From Clostridiales bacterium (lineage in GTDB: Bacteria; Bacillota; Clostridia; Saccharofermentanales; Saccharofermentanaceae): DNA of 64,000 nt. The stretch is taken from assembly GCA_017509205.1 (NCBI GenBank), contig JAFWQF010000021.1, positions 17,292 through 81,291 on the forward strand, written 5' to 3'. The position numbers and the translations under genes are program-made. The notes beneath the pieces are model-generated. The model was not told where the DNA came from. It searched no databases and saw only the letters and a list, made by a program, of their open reading frames with translations. Numbering within the stretch: the first letter of the stretch is position 1; every line of letters begins with the position of its first letter. This document shows positions 18,733 through 27,778 of this stretch, piece by piece.

Positions 18733-19200
18733 ATGGAGATTCTCAGGCAGATAATCAATAACAGGATATTGTGGGTCGGCATCCTGTCATGGTTCATAGC
18801 TCAGGTCTTTAAGACCATCAATAACGTAATAATCACAGGCAAGTTCAGCATTGAGAGAATGTGGGGAGACGGAGGAATGCCCAGCGGCCATTCCGCTACC
18901 GTTTCTTCGGTTGCGCTTGCGTGCGGACTCTATGAGGGTTTTACGTCACCAATATTCGCAGTTGCTCTGATCGTTGCGATAATCGTCATGCATGATGCGA
19001 TGAACGTAAGGCTTCAGGCCGGAAAACAGGCGGCCTTGCTTAATGTTATGGCTGACATGTTTGAGAAGGTTACCGGAACTGATCTGCCCAATGATGAAAA
19101 ACTCAAGGAACTCCTCGGGCATACCCCGCTTCAGGTAATTGCCGGCTGCCTTTTGGGACTTTTAGTTGCTACAGTATGTTATTTATTCTTTAGAGGTTGA
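18733..19200 (+). CDS. Divergent PAP2 family protein (DUF212, YuiD-like)
   Basis: A 155-residue membrane protein with 4-5 hydrophobic spans. The signature 'GDGGMPSGHSATVSSVALACGL' contains the PSGHS of acid-phosphatase/vanadium-haloperoxidase enzymes, and 'MHDAMNVRLQAGKQA' is the family's second motif. DUF212 members are assumed to act on lipid or isoprenoid phosphates, but no activity is proven. An RBS (AGGAGG) lies at the start. The 1-phosphofructokinase-like gene begins 2 bases after the stop. Confidence 0.88.
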   Translation: MEILRQIINNRILWVGILSWFIAQVFKTINNVIITGKFSIERMWGDGGMPSGHSATVSSVALACGLYEGFTSPIFAVALIVAIIVMHDAMNVRLQAGKQAALLNVMADMFEKVTGTDLPNDEKLKELLGHTPLQVIAGCLLGLLVATVCYLFFRG

Positions 19201-19202
19201 TC

Positions 19203-20123
19203 ATGATCTACACACTGACACTTAATCCTGCCATAGACGCTAGTTCACACATGCCAAGACCTTTCGACAGGGGCGGCTTAAACCGTCTGAACAAGATCAG
19301 GCGCGATCCCGGCGGAAAGGGCATCAATGTTTCAAAGACACTGAGAAATCTGGGCGAACCCACATGCGCTTGCTTCCTTTCGGGCGGCGCTGCAGGCAGG
19401 GAGCTCTACGACATGCTCGTTGCTGCGGACATTCAGTGTGTCTGTGCCGAGATCGGAACCGGAAATACCCGTACGAATCTTAAGATCACTGATTCTGACG
19501 GTTTTACGACCGAGATCAATGAGGAAGGTCCGGCATTCGATTTCCAGGCAAGTGCGGCGATAAGAAAGAGACTCCTCGAGATGGCAACGCCCCAGGATGT
19601 TGTCGTCATCTCGGGAAAGATACCGCCTTCAGCTCCCACGGACATTTACAGAACGATAATCAGGGAGATCTCACACAGAGGCATAAGGGTAATCCTTGAC
19701 GCATCGGGTGAAGCTCTCGAAAACGGCCTCAGGTCAGTGCCTTTCGCGGTCAAACCCAATGCTGCGGAAGTCGGCATCAATGAAGATGTGGAATCCGCTG
19801 TCAAAGTATGCTCAAGGATTCTTACCGTCGGCACATCAATAGCACTGGTCTCTTTGGGCGAAAAGGGCGCGGTCTACTGTGACAGGAGCGGCGTAAGGAT
19901 GTTTGCCGAAGGCATGAAAGTCGACGTCAAATGCACCACCGGATGCGGAGATGCAATGACAGCGGGACTTGCTTACGGCATAGCAAACAATCTCTCACCC
20001 GAAGATACGATGAGGATCGCATGCGCGTGCGGCACGGCTGCTGCTCTTACGGACGGCACACAGGCACCTTCCGCAGGTTCGATCGCAGGTTTTGAGGACA
20101 AGATCAGGCTTATACGACTGTAA
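19203..20123 (+). CDS. PfkB-family 1-phosphofructokinase / tagatose-6-phosphate kinase
   Basis: A 306-residue ribokinase-fold sugar kinase. 'MIYTLTLNPAIDASSHMP', 'GGKGINVSKTLRNLG' (sugar-binding motif 1) and 'TTGCGDAMTAGLAYG' (motif 2, with the anion hole and catalytic Asp) place it with FruK/LacC enzymes that phosphorylate fructose-1-phosphate or tagatose-6-phosphate to the bisphosphate. The motif normally reads GAGD and here it is GCGD. No PTS gene is adjacent, so the substrate is open. I chose ATG at 19203 over an in-frame TTG at 19197, because AGAGG (19192-19196) then acts as RBS. Confidence 0.85.
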   Translation: MIYTLTLNPAIDASSHMPRPFDRGGLNRLNKIRRDPGGKGINVSKTLRNLGEPTCACFLSGGAAGRELYDMLVAADIQCVCAEIGTGNTRTNLKITDSDGFTTEINEEGPAFDFQASAAIRKRLLEMATPQDVVVISGKIPPSAPTDIYRTIIREISHRGIRVILDASGEALENGLRSVPFAVKPNAAEVGINEDVESAVKVCSRILTVGTSIALVSLGEKGAVYCDRSGVRMFAEGMKVDVKCTTGCGDAMTAGLAYGIANNLSPEDTMRIACACGTAAALTDGTQAPSAGSIAGFEDKIRLIRL

Positions 20124-20137
20124 AACGCTTCTTTATG

Positions 20138-20166
20138 TTGTAACGCCCGAACAATTGTTCTAAAAT
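20138..20166 (+). promoter_or_regulatory. uvrB promoter
   Basis: TTGTAA (20138-20143), 17-base spacer, TAAAAT (20161-20166), 20 bases before the uvrB ATG. The LexA box fills most of the spacer. Confidence 0.65.
20148..20161 (+). promoter_or_regulatory. LexA (DinR) SOS box
   Basis: CGAACAATTGTTCT carries the perfect palindrome GAACAATTGTTC and matches the Gram-positive DinR/LexA consensus (CGAAC-4-GTTCG) at nearly every position. It lies between the -35 and -10 of uvrB, so LexA would block RNA polymerase directly. Confidence 0.8.
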
Positions 20167-20185
20167 GACTCTATAGGAGTTCAAG

Positions 20186-22198
20186 ATGTTTAAACTGGTA
20201 TCTGATTACAAACCTTCGGGCGACCAGCCGCAGGCGATAGATGCACTCGTAAAGGGCATCGAAAGCGGCATGCGCGGTCAGACCCTCCTTGGAGTCACGG
20301 GTTCGGGCAAGACTTTCACCATGGCTAACGTCATTCAGCGCGTTCAGCGTCCCACGCTGGTGCTCGCACACAATAAGACGCTGGCCGGACAGCTTTACGC
20401 CGAGTTCAAGGAACTGTTTCCCGAGAATGCCGTGGAATACTTTATTTCATACTACGATTACTATCAGCCTGAAGCATATATAGCGGCTTCGGACACTTAT
20501 ATCGAGAAGGACTCCTCAGTCAATGAGGAGATCGACCGTATGCGCCACGAGGCAACAAAATCGCTGCTTACGCGTGATGACGTGATTATCGTTGCATCGG
20601 TGTCCTGCATATACGGCATCGGTGAGAAGAGCGATTACATGTCGCTGGTTTTAAACCTTGAGACGGGGCTTGAGATCTCGCCTGAGGATGTCATAGGTCA
20701 GCTCATCAACATGCAGTACAACCGCAATGATTTCGCGCTTGAGAGAGGTGCGTTCAGGGTAAAGGGCGATACCATTGACATATGGACTCCGGATTCGGAG
20801 CACACGCTTACCAGGATCAGCTTTTTCGGAGATGAGATCGACAAGATAAGTTATGTAGACAGCGTCAGCGGAAGGACAGAGTTTACCAAGAACTATATCG
20901 AGATTTTCCCTGCATCTCATTATGCGACCGGAAGGGCCAAGCTCAACCGTGCGATCGAGACGATCGACGTCGAGCTTGAGGAAAGGCTTAAGGAACTGCG
21001 TGATCAGGGTGACATGATCGCTGCCTACAGACTCGAGCAGAGGACCAGATATGATATGGACATGCTGCGCGAGACCGGTTTTGTCAAAGGCATTGAGAAC
21101 TATTCAAGACACATATCCGGCAGGGCTCCGGGAGAGCCTCCGTGCACTCTGATGGATTTCTTTCCTGAGGATTTCCTGATGTTCATCGATGAGTCGCACC
21201 AGACGATCCCTCAGGTCGGCGCGATGTATAACGGCGACAGATCCAGAAAAGAGATGCTCGTAAAATACGGATTCAGGCTTCCTTCTGCTTTCGACAACCG
21301 TCCGCTGAAGTTTGATGAGTTTGAGCAGAAGATGGGACAGACCATCTTTGTCAGCGCTACTCCCGCAGACTATGAGAAAGATCACAGCGAGCAGACAGTT
21401 GAGCAGATGATAAGGCCTACGGGACTTCTCGATCCCGAGATATTCGTCCGTCCGGTCGAAGGCCAGATCGAAGACATCCTGCATGAGCTTTCCGAACAGA
21501 AGAAGAGAGGCGACAAGAGCCTTATAATGACGCTCACCAAGAAGATGAGCGAAGACCTTACCGAGTTCCTTGAGAAGGAAGGAGTAAGGGTCACATATCT
21601 GCACTCTGACATCAAGGCCGTCGAGAGAATGCAGATATTGAACAAGCTGCGTAACGATGAGGTCGACGTAATCGTCGGAATCAATCTCTTAAGGGAAGGC
21701 ATCGATCTTCCCGAGGTATCGCTGCTTATGATTCTGGATGCCGATAAAGAAGGTTTCCTGAGGTCCGAGCGTTCGCTGATACAGATAATCGGAAGGTGCG
21801 CGCGTAACGAACGCGGACGCGTAATATTGTATGCGGACGAAGTCACTGATTCGATGATGAACGCTGTCGGTGAGACCAACAGAAGACGTTCGATACAGAA
21901 GGCTTACAACGAAGAACACGGTATCGTTCCGAAGACTGTAAAGAAGGCAGTCCGCGATGTCTTTGACATCGTTGCCGGAAGCGCGGAGAAGGTTTCTTCA
22001 AAGGCTTCTTCAGGCAAACGCGGCGGCATCGATCCCGCACGTCTCATCAATGAGGGCGTTTCGGGCGGCACGGCAGAAGAGAATGAGAAGATGATCGCAC
22101 AGCTCACGATAGAGATGACCAACGCCGCGAAGAATCTCGAATTCGAGAAGGCTGCGGAGATCAGGGATATCATCATTGAACTCAAGGGGAAGAAATAA
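20186..22198 (+). CDS. uvrB: Excinuclease ABC subunit UvrB
   Basis: This 670-residue ATP-dependent damage-verification subunit of nucleotide excision repair has Walker A 'GVTGSGKTFT' near 36, the beta-hairpin segment 'YYDYYQPEAYIAASDTYIEKDSS', and 'GTVDTEFTKN'-like UvrA-interaction region. Helicase motifs 'FIDESHQTIPQVGAMYNGDRSRK' and 'LLREGIDLPEVSLLMILDADKEGFLRS' follow, with 'RCARNERGRVILYAD'. A C-terminal UVR motif (about 630-668) contacts UvrC. uvrA/uvrC are not in the window. Its stop codon shares a base with the dnaE start (TAATG), and an SOS box controls the promoter. Confidence 0.98.
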   Translation: MFKLVSDYKPSGDQPQAIDALVKGIESGMRGQTLLGVTGSGKTFTMANVIQRVQRPTLVLAHNKTLAGQLYAEFKELFPENAVEYFISYYDYYQPEAYIAASDTYIEKDSSVNEEIDRMRHEATKSLLTRDDVIIVASVSCIYGIGEKSDYMSLVLNLETGLEISPEDVIGQLINMQYNRNDFALERGAFRVKGDTIDIWTPDSEHTLTRISFFGDEIDKISYVDSVSGRTEFTKNYIEIFPASHYATGRAKLNRAIETIDVELEERLKELRDQGDMIAAYRLEQRTRYDMDMLRETGFVKGIENYSRHISGRAPGEPPCTLMDFFPEDFLMFIDESHQTIPQVGAMYNGDRSRKEMLVKYGFRLPSAFDNRPLKFDEFEQKMGQTIFVSATPADYEKDHSEQTVEQMIRPTGLLDPEIFVRPVEGQIEDILHELSEQKKRGDKSLIMTLTKKMSEDLTEFLEKEGVRVTYLHSDIKAVERMQILNKLRNDEVDVIVGINLLREGIDLPEVSLLMILDADKEGFLRSERSLIQIIGRCARNERGRVILYADEVTDSMMNAVGETNRRRSIQKAYNEEHGIVPKTVKKAVRDVFDIVAGSAEKVSSKASSGKRGGIDPARLINEGVSGGTAEENEKMIAQLTIEMTNAAKNLEFEKAAEIRDIIIELKGKK

Positions 22199-25100
22199 TG
22201 GCCGGTTTCTGTCATCTGCATCTTCACACCGAATTCAGCCTTCTGGACGGAGCCATAAGGATCACCGAACTGGCCGAGCGTCTGAAGGAAATGGGCATGA
22301 CTTCATGCGCGATCACGGATCACGGAGTCATGTACGGTGCCGTTTCATTTTACAAGGCGATGCAGGCGGCAGGCATTCATCCTGTTATCGGATGCGAGGT
22401 GTATGTCGCGCCCGGTTCAAGATTTGATAAAGATCCCAATTCATATCAGCATGAGAGGTATTACCATCATCTGATACTTCTTGCAAAGAATAACACCGGT
22501 CTCGTTCATCTCAACAAGCTCGTTTCCGCAGGATTTACTGACGGCTTCTACAGAAGACCGAGGATAGATGAAGAACTTCTTGAAAAGTATCACGAGGGCC
22601 TTATCTGTCTTTCAGGATGCGTCGCGGGAAAACTGCCTTGTCTTATCCAGGCGGGTGATCTTGACGGTGCGTTAAAGTGCGCGCAGAGATATGATGCGCT
22701 CTTCGGCAGAGGCAATTACTATCTGGAGATCCAGGCAAATACGACCAGTGAACAGGCAATAGTCAACTCTGCTCTTATCAGGATGTCGCGTGAGACCGGC
22801 ATACCTCTTGCAGCCACCAATGACTGCCATTATCTGAAACAGGAAGATGCTGAAGCACAGGACATACTGCTCTGCATTTCCACTGCTGCGAGGATCGATG
22901 ACGAGAACAGGATGAAGATGTCCTGCAATGAATTCTACGTTAAATCAGAGACCGAGATGAGACGTTTCTTCTCCGAAGTTCCCGATGCTATCGAGAACAC
23001 CGGAAAGATCGCGGAGATGTGCAATGCGGCATACGATTTCGATACCATTCATCTTCCGGTATATGAAGTTCCGGAAGGGTATGCGGGACACGCTGAATAT
23101 CTTTCCGAACTGACTTTCAAAGGACTCGAAAGAAGATTCGAAGTCACGCCTCCCACGGGTGATCCTGAAGAATACCGCAAGAGGGCGGAGTATGAGCTTT
23201 CCGTCATCAACAGCATGGGTTACACGGATTACTACCTCATAGTCTGGGACTTCATCAATTATGCAAAGACACATGAAGTCACCGTCGGACCGGGAAGAGG
23301 ATCAGGCGCGGGATCGCTTGTTGCATATGCGATCGGAATTACCGATATCGACCCGATCAGATACGGCCTTGTCTTTGAAAGATTCCTCAATTCGGAGCGT
23401 GTGTCGATGCCGGACTTCGACGTCGATTTCAACGATGAAAGAAGACAGATCGCAATCGATTACGTTACCGAAAAATACGGCAGGGACAGAGTTGCACACG
23501 TTATCACGTTCGGTACTCTCGCAGCGCGCCAGGCGGTGAAGGATGTCGCCAGAGTCCTTAACATGCCCATAGCACAGAGCAACAAGATAACGAAGATGAT
23601 ACCGTTCTCGCCCGGAATGACATTAAAGCAGGCACTTGAGATAAGCACTGAATTCCGTGAATGCTATGAGTCTGATGAAGAAGCAAGAAAAGTCGTCGAC
23701 ATGGCGATGCGCATTGAAGGACTTCCGAGAAACTCGGGAACGCATGCCGCAGGCATAATCATTTCAGGCGCAGACATCACGGACATAGCTCCGCTTTCTG
23801 TCAATGACGATACCGTCGTCGTACAGTTTGCGAAAGCCGATGTCGAGAGCATAGGACTTCTTAAGTTCGACTTTTTGGGCCTGCGTACTCTTACCGTTCT
23901 TCAGGAAGCGAGAGATCTCGTTAAACAGAATTACGACAGGGACATAGATTTGGAGCGCATACCGCTCGATGATCCAAATATCTTCAAGATGATAAGCAGA
24001 GGCGACACGGTCGGCGTGTTCCAGCTTGAAAGCCGCGGCATGACTTCATTCATGAAGCAGTTAGAGCCTGAGAGCTTAGAGGACATCATCGCAGGTATCT
24101 CACTTTACAGACCGGGCCCTATGGATCAGATCCCGAAATATGTCGACTGCAAGCATAATCCTTCACACATCACATACGATCATCCGCTCCTTGAACCCAT
24201 CCTCAATGTCACTTACGGATGCGCGATCTATCAGGAGCAGGTAATGCAGATAGTAAGGGACCTCGCAGGTTTCTCGATGGGCCAGTCCGACAATATCCGC
24301 AGGGCGATGAGCAAAAAGAAGAAGTCGATAATGGAGAACTACAGACAGCTCTTCATGTACGGCGGAACGGATGACAAGGGAAGGCAGATCGACGGCGCCG
24401 TGAAACGCGGAGTGCCCGAGAATGTTGCCGCCAAGATATTTGATGATGTTGCCGGTTTTGCGGGATATGCATTTAACAAGTCGCATGCCGCATGTTATGC
24501 GGTCGTCGGTTACTGGACGGCTTATTTCAAATACTACTATCCGACCGAGTTCATGGCTGCGAACATCAATTCATTCAGAACAGAGCTTGCCCAAGCGTCG
24601 CATTACATCAGCTGTTGCGCAGACATGGGCATAGAGGTGCTTCCTCCTGACATAAACAGGAGCCGCGAGAAGTTCACGACTGAAGGAGACAGGAAGATCA
24701 GGTTCGGAATGTCTACTGTTAAGAACGTAGGCGAGAATGCCGTTCTGGATATTCTCGCAGACAGAGATAAGAACGGCCCTTACAAGTCCTTTGATGATTT
24801 CGTCATCAGGGCATCGAAGATCGGAGTCAAGCGTAACGTCGCGGAAGCTCTGATCCTTGCTTCGTGCATGGATGGTTTCGGCCTTACCAGAGCACAGATG
24901 GTCGCATGCGTTCAGACCGAACTCGACAAGCTTGCTCAGACCGCGAACCGCAACATAGAAGGACAGCTGTCGCTTTTCGATCTTGGAGGGGATGCTTCGC
25001 AGGATACCGGCATATTCATTCCCGACATTGAGGAATATCCGCCTGAGACCAAGCTCGGATACGAGAAGGAAATGGTAGGCATCTATATTTCCGGAAATCC

Positions 25101-25851
25101 TCTTGCTCCTTATCACGACATAATATCCAGACTGGTAACCTTTGATACCGCTGAAGCGGCGAATGTTGCTGAGCTTCACGGGGCTGAGGCGCTGGACGAT
25201 AACCGTGAAGTCGTAATGTGCGGAATGGTCACGTCAAAGAAGACAGGATACACGAAGAAAAAGAGCATGCTTGCTACCATTGTCTGCGAAGATCTGACAG
25301 GGCGCTTCGAAGTCATGCTCTACGGAAAGAGCTTTGATACTTTCAACAGGATAGTGGAGAAGAACAGACCCTACATATTCATCGGCAGAAGGCAGATGCG
25401 TGAGGACAGCGGACTTACCATGTTTGCCGATGCCTGCTACCTGCTCAGCAAGGACACGGACGTTGTAAGCAACGTCATGAATGACAGGGCGTATATGGCG
25501 GCAGTAAGAGAAGCCGGCGGGAAGGTGAATGCGGCACCCAAAGAATCTGAACGTGCCGTGCTGATGCCTGAAAGCGTACCTGCCGCAGCCACGCAGGTAC
25601 AGACGGATGAAAGACCGCCTCAGATCTTAAGGATCAATTACGCGGGAAGCCCCGGATCGGAAGGATTTAACAGGCTCTTGAATTTCCTCGCGTATTTTCA
25701 CGGGAATCTTCCTGTCGAAGTTAGGTTCGTATCGGACGGAAGCATCGCCAGACTTGATCCGGTCTGCGATATAATGTTTGATGATGACGTTATTGAAAAG
25801 CTGAATGAACTGGTCGGAAACGGAAACACTGAGATCATCAGGGAGGCTTAA
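22198..25851 (+). CDS. dnaE: DNA polymerase III subunit alpha, DnaE type
   Basis: This 1217-residue replicative/repair polymerase starts with a PHP domain ('CHLHLHTEFSLLDGA') and has the palm motifs 'GPGRGSGAGSLVAYAIGITDIDP' and catalytic 'PDFDVDFNDERR' near 405-416. These are followed by 'SGTHAAGIIIS', 'LKFDFLGLRTL', 'RPGPMDQIPKY' and 'KSHAACYAVVGYWTAYFKYYYP'. A helix-hairpin-helix region and an OB-fold ('VVMCGMVTSKKTGYTKKKSMLATIVCEDLTG') follow near 1000-1100. It is slightly longer than usual, with a ~90-residue C-terminal tail of unclear function. Coupling to uvrB under a LexA box suggests damage-inducible supply of this polymerase. Gram-positives also carry PolC, which is not in the window. 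Confidence 0.97.
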   Translation: MAGFCHLHLHTEFSLLDGAIRITELAERLKEMGMTSCAITDHGVMYGAVSFYKAMQAAGIHPVIGCEVYVAPGSRFDKDPNSYQHERYYHHLILLAKNNTGLVHLNKLVSAGFTDGFYRRPRIDEELLEKYHEGLICLSGCVAGKLPCLIQAGDLDGALKCAQRYDALFGRGNYYLEIQANTTSEQAIVNSALIRMSRETGIPLAATNDCHYLKQEDAEAQDILLCISTAARIDDENRMKMSCNEFYVKSETEMRRFFSEVPDAIENTGKIAEMCNAAYDFDTIHLPVYEVPEGYAGHAEYLSELTFKGLERRFEVTPPTGDPEEYRKRAEYELSVINSMGYTDYYLIVWDFINYAKTHEVTVGPGRGSGAGSLVAYAIGITDIDPIRYGLVFERFLNSERVSMPDFDVDFNDERRQIAIDYVTEKYGRDRVAHVITFGTLAARQAVKDVARVLNMPIAQSNKITKMIPFSPGMTLKQALEISTEFRECYESDEEARKVVDMAMRIEGLPRNSGTHAAGIIISGADITDIAPLSVNDDTVVVQFAKADVESIGLLKFDFLGLRTLTVLQEARDLVKQNYDRDIDLERIPLDDPNIFKMISRGDTVGVFQLESRGMTSFMKQLEPESLEDIIAGISLYRPGPMDQIPKYVDCKHNPSHITYDHPLLEPILNVTYGCAIYQEQVMQIVRDLAGFSMGQSDNIRRAMSKKKKSIMENYRQLFMYGGTDDKGRQIDGAVKRGVPENVAAKIFDDVAGFAGYAFNKSHAACYAVVGYWTAYFKYYYPTEFMAANINSFRTELAQASHYISCCADMGIEVLPPDINRSREKFTTEGDRKIRFGMSTVKNVGENAVLDILADRDKNGPYKSFDDFVIRASKIGVKRNVAEALILASCMDGFGLTRAQMVACVQTELDKLAQTANRNIEGQLSLFDLGGDASQDTGIFIPDIEEYPPETKLGYEKEMVGIYISGNPLAPYHDIISRLVTFDTAEAANVAELHGAEALDDNREVVMCGMVTSKKTGYTKKKSMLATIVCEDLTGRFEVMLYGKSFDTFNRIVEKNRPYIFIGRRQMREDSGLTMFADACYLLSKDTDVVSNVMNDRAYMAAVREAGGKVNAAPKESERAVLMPESVPAAATQVQTDERPPQILRINYAGSPGSEGFNRLLNFLAYFHGNLPVEVRFVSDGSIARLDPVCDIMFDDDVIEKLNELVGNGNTEIIREA

Positions 25852-25855
25852 GATT

Positions 25856-26605
25856 ATGGCTGAAAGTGATTACGGTAAACTTAACGAGATCATCAGGGAA
25901 TGCAAGCACATAGTTTTCTTCGGAGGCGCAGGCGTGTCCACCGAGAGCGGCATTCCCGATTTCAGGAGCAAGGACGGCCTTTATAAACAGCACGACGTCA
26001 AGTTCGACAGGTATTCGCCTGAGTATCTCCTGAGCATTGACTGCCTTGAAGACCACCCGGACGTATTCTATGAGTTCTACAGACAGAAGCTCGATACGAA
26101 GGACATAATGCCCAACAGAGCGCATTACAAGCTCGCCGAGATGGAGAAGGCAGGCAAGCTTGACGGCATAATCACGCAGAACATCGACGGACTTCATCAG
26201 CGTTCAGGAAGCAAGAACGTACAGGAAGTGCACGGCTCAACGCTCCGCAATTACTGCATGAAGTGCCATACGCCTTATCCTTCGGATTTCATCTTCAAGA
26301 GCGAAGGACCGATCCCCAAGTGCCCTGAGTGCGGCGGAATGGTAAGGCCTGACGTTACGTTATACGGCGAGGGGCTCCCTCAAACGGCCTGGATCGAGTC
26401 AAAGAGGCTCGTTTACAGGGCGGACTGCCTGATAGTCGGCGGAACTTCGCTCGTCGTACAGCCTGCTGCTTCGCTTGCATACGATTTCCCGGGTAAGTAT
26501 CTGGTCGTTATTAACAGGGATAAGACGGCCGCAGACAGGAATGCGGCGCTCGTATTCCACGAAAGTATAAGTAAAGTCTTAGATACCATCGAACTTGGTG
26601 TATAA
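25856..26605 (+). CDS. NAD-dependent protein deacylase of the SIR2 family
   Basis: A 249-residue sirtuin that removes acyl groups from lysines using NAD+. 'GGAGVSTESGIPDFRSKDGLY' (23-43) is the NAD-binding signature, 'TQNIDGLHQRSG' near 107-118 and 'EVHGS' with catalytic His near 126 form the active site. Two Cys pairs (CMKC and CPEC) bind structural zinc, and 'GGTSLVVQPAASL' completes the Rossmann fold. The YxxR pair of desuccinylases is absent, so deacetylation is more likely. I chose ATG at 25856 (RBS GGGAGG), 4 bases after dnaE, instead of a longer frame inside dnaE. It is probably cotranscribed with uvrB-dnaE. Confidence 0.94.
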   Translation: MAESDYGKLNEIIRECKHIVFFGGAGVSTESGIPDFRSKDGLYKQHDVKFDRYSPEYLLSIDCLEDHPDVFYEFYRQKLDTKDIMPNRAHYKLAEMEKAGKLDGIITQNIDGLHQRSGSKNVQEVHGSTLRNYCMKCHTPYPSDFIFKSEGPIPKCPECGGMVRPDVTLYGEGLPQTAWIESKRLVYRADCLIVGGTSLVVQPAASLAYDFPGKYLVVINRDKTAADRNAALVFHESISKVLDTIELGV

Positions 26606-26606
26606 T
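26601..26606 (+). promoter_or_regulatory. Candidate pfkA -10 element
   Basis: A perfect TATAAT overlaps the sirtuin stop codon (TAA, 26603-26605), about 35 bases before pfkA. No strong -35 stands out. It suggests pfkA has its own promoter. Confidence 0.4.
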
Positions 26607-26642
26607 ACACTTTGTTATTTTTGAATTTCGGAGGACTTTTTT

Positions 26643-27698
26643 ATGGGCCGACTTTTATATGACGAGAGCAATCTCCCTGAGATAAACACTCTTAAAGCTG
26701 CAAATTACGATAGCATCGACAAGAATACCGTCGAGCCTGTAAAGCGTGTCGGAGTCCTTACGAGCGGCGGCGACGCTCCCGGAATGAATGCTGCGATCAG
26801 ATCCGTCGTAAGGGCCGGCCTTAATGCGGGCTTTGAGATGTACGGCGTTACCAGAGGCTTTCACGGTCTTTGGAAGGGCGAGATAAAGCAGCTTGATGGA
26901 AGATCTGTTTCTGAGACGCTTCAGCGCGGCGGTACATTCCTCATGACCGCAAGATCACAGACTTTCATGACAGATCAGGGTGTACTCAAGGGCGCAAGGA
27001 TGATGGAAGCTTATGAACTTGACGCACTGATCGTTATCGGAGGCGACGGTTCCTATAAGGGTGCGAGAGCCCTTGCAAGGATCGGCATGCCGGTCGTCGG
27101 CCTGCCCGGAACAATCGACAACGATATCGCATCGACCGAATACACGATCGGTTACGATACGGCAATGAATACGGCAATGCAGTGCATCGACAAGCTCAGG
27201 GATACGGCTTCGTCACACGAGCGCTGCAGCGTTATCGAGGTAATGGGAAGACATGCGGGCTGGATCGCACTTAACGTCGGCATCGCAACAGGTGCAGAGA
27301 GCATTCTCATTCCAGAGGTTCCTTATGATTTCAACAGGGATGTCTTAAGAGTCATCCTTGACGGACGCAACACAGGTAAGAAGCACTATATCGTTATCGT
27401 TGCTGAGGGCGTCGGCCATGCCGAGGAGATTGCAAAGCAGATCGAAGAGGCAACCGGCATCGAGGCACGTCCGACTATTCTGGGACACCTCCAGAGAGGC
27501 GGATCTCCCACGCTCAGAGACAGGACCATGGCAAGCCTTATGGGCATCAAGGCCATCGACTGCCTCGTGGAGAAGAGATTCAACAGACTCGTAGTCATGC
27601 AGCACGGTGAGATCACCGATGTCGACATCGAGGAAGGTCTCCAGATGAGCAAGACCATCTCGCCTGAGACGATCGAGAAGATCAAGAGACTCGGCTGA
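26643..27698 (+). CDS. pfkA: ATP-dependent 6-phosphofructokinase
   Basis: A 351-residue glycolytic enzyme converting fructose-6-phosphate to fructose-1,6-bisphosphate. 'GVLTSGGDAPGMNAAIRSVVR' is the N-terminal nucleotide motif, 'VIGGDGSYKGA' carries the Gly typical of ATP-using (not PPi-using) enzymes, and 'GLPGTIDNDIASTEYTIGYDTA' holds the catalytic Asp. 'VIEVMGRHAGWIALN' and 'GHLQRGGSPTLRDR' bind the sugar phosphate. It has an extra ~33-residue N-terminus ('MGRLLYDESNLPEINTLK') compared with the ~320-residue B. subtilis enzyme. The ATG has a GGAGGA RBS. Confidence 0.95.
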   Translation: MGRLLYDESNLPEINTLKAANYDSIDKNTVEPVKRVGVLTSGGDAPGMNAAIRSVVRAGLNAGFEMYGVTRGFHGLWKGEIKQLDGRSVSETLQRGGTFLMTARSQTFMTDQGVLKGARMMEAYELDALIVIGGDGSYKGARALARIGMPVVGLPGTIDNDIASTEYTIGYDTAMNTAMQCIDKLRDTASSHERCSVIEVMGRHAGWIALNVGIATGAESILIPEVPYDFNRDVLRVILDGRNTGKKHYIVIVAEGVGHAEEIAKQIEEATGIEARPTILGHLQRGGSPTLRDRTMASLMGIKAIDCLVEKRFNRLVVMQHGEITDVDIEEGLQMSKTISPETIEKIKRLG

Positions 27699-27745
27699 AA
27701 AGGCTGATTTCTGCAATTCACAAAACTAACTGAAAGGACGGCATA

Positions 27746-27778
27746 ATGCCGCCATATATCATATGTACGAATATCTGA
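27746..27778 (+). CDS. Possible 10-codon leader ORF overlapping the mutS2 start
   Basis: ATG at 27746 has a good SD (GAAAGGA, 27732-27738) and reads MPPYIICTNI before TGA, ending 16 bases inside mutS2. mutS2 itself has no SD and no upstream in-frame start. The mini-ORF could feed ribosomes to mutS2 by termination-reinitiation. It overlaps the palindrome CGGCAT-a-ATGCCG. Speculative. Confidence 0.25.
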   Translation: MPPYIICTNI

